The notes under the pieces were generated by a model that saw nothing but the letters and a program-made list of their open reading frames with translations, did no database searches and was not told the DNA's origin. Of a DNA stretch of 64,000 bases, positions 59,368-64,000 are shown piece after piece. Position numbers and translations under genes: made by a program. The DNA comes from Anthoceros angustus (lineage: Eukaryota; Streptophyta; Anthocerotopsida; Anthocerotales; Anthocerotaceae), in contig VJWM01000025.1 in NCBI GenBank assembly GCA_010909165.1, positions 372,001 through 436,000 on the forward strand. Reading direction: 5' to 3'. How positions within the stretch are numbered: position 1 is the first letter of the stretch; each line of letters begins with the position of its first letter.

Positions 59368-59650
59368 TTTGGACCAGTCACGTGACCGGAGGCATATCTG
59401 GTGTTAGGATGGAAGACGGGGACAGGACCGAGATGCTGCTCATCGCCCATATCCTTGAAGAGACACCGAACCGGACCTCCGTATTTATTGACAAGGATCT
59501 TCGCGCATGGGTTGGTTCTCGCTGTGCTCCCATGTACAGTGGAGAGGCGAGCTATCATCTGCAGGGGGTGCAGGGATGGAAGTCGGACAACTGTGTACGT
59601 ACAGGGCTATGCTGAAGCTGAGGTAGCGCTCCAGTGCCCAGCAACGGGTT

Positions 59651-60945
59651 ATGACTGTCTGGAGCCTAACAAGTTGCGACCCATCTTCCACCGAGAGCTC
59701 CTGCTCACCTGGCTTGAAGGAAGCCACCATTGGCAAGCCACCGAGTCGCGAGCCCCATCGCCGTGGCCGGAAAACCCAGCCAATCAGGAGAATCTCTAGC
59801 GGGACACGGATTTTGCAAAGACCGCCGAGGGCAATGTTTTCGGGATGGGGTCCGACCGGAAGAGCGATCGGGATCCCACACTTTGATGGGAGAGCACTGA
59901 TGATGAGGCGTGCGAGCTTTTGGACTTCCGGATTCCGAAGGGGCGAAATGGATGACACCGTGAGCAAGCTGTGTGATCAGGGCCATCTCACTCAGGTTGT
60001 TGAGGCTTCGGGACTTTTGGTGCAAACAGACTCTTGTGTTTTCAAATCTCCCTATTATGCTGTCCTAAAGAGGTGTGCAGTCGAGAAGAATCTGGTTCTG
60101 GGTCGCCGCGTCTATGTTTTCACAGTGATTATGGGGTACCAGTCGGACACGTTCGTGTGCAACCACGTGCTTCGGATGTATGCTTTTCATAGCAGGCTGC
60201 AAGATGTGTTAACGGGACCTTCATGTGCTATTCCATAGTTTCGGCGCATGTTAAACAGGGAAAGACAAGGAGGCCAAACGACTGTATCATCGCATGCAAA
60301 GGTCGGATGTAAAGCCAGACGGGCTTATCTTTGTGGCTGCCTTTCAGGATTGTGCAAGGGCATTAGACTTGAAAACTGGTCAGCAGGTGCATGCTTTCGT
60401 GTTTGCCAGAGCCGTTGAGCTTATCCGTTTGTGTGTACTTCACCAAGCGTGACATATGTGTGCCCTCAGGAGGCATGTGCAAGTGTGGGAAGTTCAGCTT
60501 TGCAGAGAGGTCAGCAGCTTCATACATAAATCACAGAACGAGGACATGAAACTGGTGACTTTGCAGCCAGCAGTTTGGTAAACATGTTGCACAGTGTTGC
60601 AGCCTAGGTGATGCTTAGAAAGTGTTTGACGAACTTCATCTACAGTGTTATAAGACGCAGGCTTCCACGCACCTGATGCTGTGACATTATTTGCGTCCTG
60701 CAGGCTTGTGCAACTGTGGGCACCCTAGCTGTGGACAGGGGGAAGCAACTTCATGAGGAAATTGGGAAACGAGGCGATCACCCTGATGTGCTTGTAACCA
60801 ATAGTTTGTTGAACACGTATGCAAAATATTGCAGCTTGGAGGATGCTCAGCGAATCTTTGACGCACTTGAGGATGTCATGACCTGGAATGCAATGACAGC
60901 AGAGGGTTCCCCGGAGTGGTGTTCAGCTTGGTTCAGAAAATGAGA
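59651..60945 (+). pseudogene. Decayed tandem copy of the PLS-PPR gene
   Basis: The first open part (59651-60238) contains MDDTVSKLCDQGHLTQVVEA, LVLGRRVYVFTVIMGYQSDT and HVLRMYAFHSRLQD, which match the first motifs of the gene just upstream. After 60240 homology continues in fragments, with deletions and shifts (a P motif near 60245-60320; an L motif near 60450-60560; LEDAQRIFDALEDVMTWNAM near 60838-60890). It ends at 60945 with no E or DYW domain. Clearly non-functional beyond the first motifs, and on the same strand, so a tandem duplicate. Confidence 0.85.
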
Positions 60946-61084
60946 CTGGATGCATCCAGGCAGTTGGAGCAACCATGACGGCGCCAATCTCACACAGTAG
61001 ACCAGAATAATTTATTCAAAAAGAAGAATAAGAAGAATTTTATTTAAGTCCACTAAGGACGGATTTCCGTCATGGACTGCAATA

Positions 61085-61362
61085 TGTTATTTATATAGAT
61101 TGTGGTAAAATAGTTTGGATTAATATAAAAGTAAAATTTAAATAAGATAAATAATCTTCAATTAGTGTCAATGAAATTGCGTGAATGAGGGTCAAACATC
61201 ACCAATTCATCCCCACAAAAGAAGTTATTTATATAGATTGTGGTAAAATAGTTTGGATTAATATAAAAGTAAAATTTAAATAAGATAAATAATCTTCAAT
61301 TAGTGTCAATGAAATTGCGTGAATGAGGGTCAAACATCACCAATTCATCCCCACAAAAGAAA
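61085..61362. repeat. 139-bp tandem duplication
   Basis: Two near-identical units beginning GTTATTTATATAGATTGTGG at 61085 and 61224, AT-rich and non-coding. Confidence 0.95.
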
Positions 61363-61374
61363 GCCACTTGACCT

Positions 61375-61705
61375 GCAGCACGAATTGCTTTGAAAGCAGG
61401 TAACTTCTCCTTCTTAATCTTCCATTGCAGCACGAATTGCTTTGAAAGCGGGTAACATCTCCTTCTTAGTCTTCCATTGTAGCACGAATTGCTTTGAAAG
61501 CGGGTAATTTATCCTTCTTAGTCTTCCATTGCAGCACGAATTGCTTTGAAAGCGGGTAACTTCTCCTTCTTAGTCTACCATTGTAGCACGAATTGCTTTG
61601 AAAGCGGGTAACTTCTCCTTCTTAGTCTTCCATTGCAATGGTGTAAGATCGAACTGCTCTGAAAGCGGGTAACTTCTCCTTCTTAGTCTTCCATTGCAAT
61701 GGTGG
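61375..61705. repeat. ~52-bp minisatellite, six to seven units
   Basis: Units carry GCACGAATTGCTTTGAAAGC then GGTAACTTCTCCTTCTTAGT and CTTCCATTG. The last two units are altered (CAATGGTGTAAGATC). Confidence 0.95.
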
Positions 61706-61774
61706 AAGATCCTCATTGATATATAATTGAGTTGTCCATAACATAGACCTAGCCTTCATAACCTGGAGGCAATC

Positions 61775-61960
61775 ATCCACAGAGTGAAAAGTCATAATCA
61801 ATACGACACACAGAGTGAAAAGTCATAATCAATACGACACAGAGTGAAAAGTCATAATCAATACGCACTCTCTACCATGATCCTTTCCAAGCCAGAAGGC
61901 TAGAGTGAAAAGTCATAATCAATACGCGCTCTCAGGATCCTTTCCAAGCCAGAAGGCTCG
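61775..61960. repeat. Irregular repeat with GAGTGAAAAGTCATAATCAA units
   Basis: Four copies of GAGTGAAAAGTCATAATCAA. The last two are separated by a longer unit with CCTTTCCAAGCCAGAAGGCT, which itself recurs. Confidence 0.93.
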
Positions 61961-63315
61961 AGGAACGACCACATCGACCTCTAGCCGATGGGGTGTGGAC
62001 CACTTGTTGTGGGCGGTTCGGCTTTGGTCGGTTTTATTTCGGTTTTGATCGATCCCCCTCGCTCAATGCATCCAAAAGAAATCAATATATCCGCCCCCCT
62101 AATTGACATCTTTACAATCTCCTCATAACCCAGCAAGATCAAAATCTGCTATATAATGAAAACAATTTCAATGAGATTTTTTTGGGGGCACTGGAGCCAT
62201 TATATGCCATAATACGTTTCTTATGTGAAATTATTAATCCAATTAAATTATAAATAAAATATACATTTAATATCATCAAAAGGAGACAATATACATGACA
62301 CAGTACGCAGCCAAGCCCAAGCATCAGCAGCAGTCAAGTTGCAAGTTGCAAGACTCATCCTTGTTGCCCCAAATGCATATGTAAAGACTTTGGAATACTA
62401 AAGTGAAACTCAAGATAGCATTAAGGAACCATGCACCACCTAATGAAGAGTCAGACATTATCTAGCTGTAATTTCCATAATGATCTAAGGAGTACCCACT
62501 TGATATAAAAGGTTCACTTAGGTGATCAAAAGTATCTCACTTGTTCTTAAGAATCCGTGTATTTATTTGTGTACATAAATATGATGTAACTCATCTAGCT
62601 TGCCGATATCCGATGGCCCTCATCCTCAGAACCGGAAGCACATAACTTCCTTGCGGACATAGTGCTGATAAATCCTAATCATTGCGGATATAGTACTGAT
62701 AAACCCTAGTCAGTATCGCACGGCTCTCATCTATGCCACATGATTCATGGTTTTCGCCCTAATCAGTATTGCACGGTTCTCATATGTTCGGCATGGTTCA
62801 TGGTTTCCGCCTTAATCAGTATCGCACGATTCTCATCTATGCCACACGATTCCCCATTTTTGCACCCTACTTGTGAGCTATCTCCATATGCCCCATTTTT
62901 GCACCCTACGTGTGAGCCATCTCCATATGCAAAGAAAGAGGGGAAGAAGAATATGAATGATTTGGCAGAACAATGTAGGCTTTGCCTCCCATTTGGTACC
63001 TGAACCAACCTAAGGATACGTAATCGGGAAGAGTTCTCTACCGTCTGCAGAGAGCACCTTGCAAAAATGACGTCTTTAGTTTTATATCTTTGGTTGACGG
63101 TGGGGGAGGGATATCGGCTGCGCTCCCGGGGCGAGCATCTAGGAACGGACATCGCACGGTAAGGAACGGCGCGCGATTGGGCGCGCACGGTTGACGGGGG
63201 GATGGACGTCCCGTTCCGTCCGACAACCGCAAGGGGTTGTGCTCGGTGATGACGTGGCCTTATAGGCTGTACCCGCAGCCTTAATGCGCATCGGGTATCG
63301 ATGGGAAAGAGGTAG
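61961..63315. other. Intergenic with degenerate direct repeats
   Basis: At 62700-62930 there are short degenerate direct repeats (TCAGTATCGCACG, CCCCATTTTTGCACCCTAC). No gene recognised; the region lies downstream of the minus-strand frame that follows. Confidence 0.45.
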
Positions 63316-64000
63316 TTATGCGGCAGAAAAGCTGGGCATGTGAGTGGTACCTACGGCAGGCAACTCTTGCGAACTGGAAGCTTTCAACACATTTTCTGGT
63401 GCAGGATCGTCTTCTTCTTCGCTTTCGGTCTCTGCTAAGTAGTCGATGTTGAACTCGGGACCATCGCCTTCTGGCATTTCCGGTCCGCATCTGTAGTTTT
63501 CGTACCATATCTCAAGACCGCTGTTATCTTTCTCAGTTTTGGCGTCCAAGATCTCGAAGGCATCCAGTAGGAAAAGCCGCCTATCTTCCTCTTTTTTTGT
63601 TTCCGAGTGCCGGGCTCTGTCAGCAAGTCGGAGTCCAGCGTGCCTGGCTTCCCATGCTATTCTGTGTCGCCTTCGATCGACATCCAGCAGTATTTCAGCA
63701 TGCTTTTGCCGAATTTGTTGTCTTTTTGCGCGCAGTTTAACCTCCTTTGCTGCGAGAGTGTTGTCAGTAAGAATTCGCAATGCAGCTCTCCTTTTGGTGG
63801 CGTTCAGATTATCGCAGGCCTCACTGTGACCTGCAAGTGCTTGCACTTCTCTTTCACTCTCGAGAAAAATCTGTCTTCTTCTCATTCGTTCAGCAGCGGA
63901 TTTTGCATCTAAGAACGAGCTGAAGGCATGGTTGTCTGCTTCGAGCTCCCATTCTGTGGTCTTGTTTAGATATCCAGTTCTTGCATGCAACAACCGTCGT
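63316..64000 (-). CDS. Charged coiled-coil protein, C-terminal part, runs off the window
   Basis: The frame is open from the window edge to a stop at 63316, at least 225 residues. It is rich in Arg, Lys, Glu and Ala with long predicted helices (RMRRRQIFLESEREVQALAG; KLRAKRQQIRQKHAEILLDV), then an acidic tail (ETESEEEDDPAPENV). No domain is recognised. Such helices are common in axonemal and centriolar proteins, which a plant with swimming sperm would keep, but that is only a guess. The start and any upstream exons are outside the window. Confidence 0.5.
   Translation of the reverse strand, partial: RRLLHARTGYLNKTTEWELEADNHAFSSFLDAKSAAERMRRRQIFLESEREVQALAGHSEACDNLNATKRRAALRILTDNTLAAKEVKLRAKRQQIRQKHAEILLDVDRRRHRIAWEARHAGLRLADRARHSETKKEEDRRLFLLDAFEILDAKTEKDNSGLEIWYENYRCGPEMPEGDGPEFNIDYLAETESEEEDDPAPENVLKASSSQELPAVGTTHMPSFSAA

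Noticed and set aside
61375-61705. CRISPR-like array
   Set aside because: Units are contiguous with no unique spacers and the DNA is from a plant nucleus; it is a minisatellite. The same applies to 35440-35772 and 59219-59367.

Overview
This is nuclear DNA from a land plant. The genes have short GT-AG introns, chloroplast-targeted pyruvate dehydrogenase E1-beta and spermidine synthase are present, and much of the rest is decayed Ty3 retrotransposon, LINE and TIR-element sequence. Two PLS-type PPR proteins end in a DYW deaminase domain of the 'KP' form (KP in place of the PG box, C-terminal tripeptide DRH instead of DYW). That form is known from plants that do reverse U-to-C organelle RNA editing (hornworts, non-Selaginella lycophytes, ferns), so I favour a spore-bearing plant of that kind. 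The species cannot be fixed from the window.

Layout. 1-8 kb: repeats, unrecognised reading frames and a decayed transposon-like ORF. 8-21 kb (gene island): a PPR fragment, a small SERF/zinc-finger gene (-), a PPR relic (-), a PPR-DYW:KP gene (-), a GPATCH11-like gene (+), and spermidine synthase (-) convergent to it with a second partial copy of its 5' half. 21-35 kb (repeat island): a Ty3 gag split by a TIR element, a second copy of the same element in inverse orientation 3.9 kb away, a degenerate Ty3 pol, and a LINE carrying a 9-bp microsatellite. 36-50 kb (second gene island): PPR-DYW:KP gene 2 (-), CTF8 (-), chloroplast PDH E1-beta (+, divergent from CTF8) and a long coiled-coil gene (-). 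50-55 kb: a GC-rich TIR element, an adjacent MITE, AT-rich DNA and one small secreted Cys-rich ORF. 55-61 kb: a long PLS-PPR gene ending in E+ without DYW, followed by a decayed tandem copy. 61-63 kb: minisatellites. 63.3-64 kb: a charged coiled-coil ORF running off the end.

The main themes are RNA-editing PPR genes in birth-and-death (three long genes plus at least three relics) and local tandem duplications of about 0.4-1.4 kb. In these duplications one copy differs by many 1-3 nt deletions. They cut through real genes and may be partly assembly artefacts, which should be settled before any gene here is called broken.

Exon structures were assembled by eye from splice sites, reading phase and remembered family consensus. 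No search was run.
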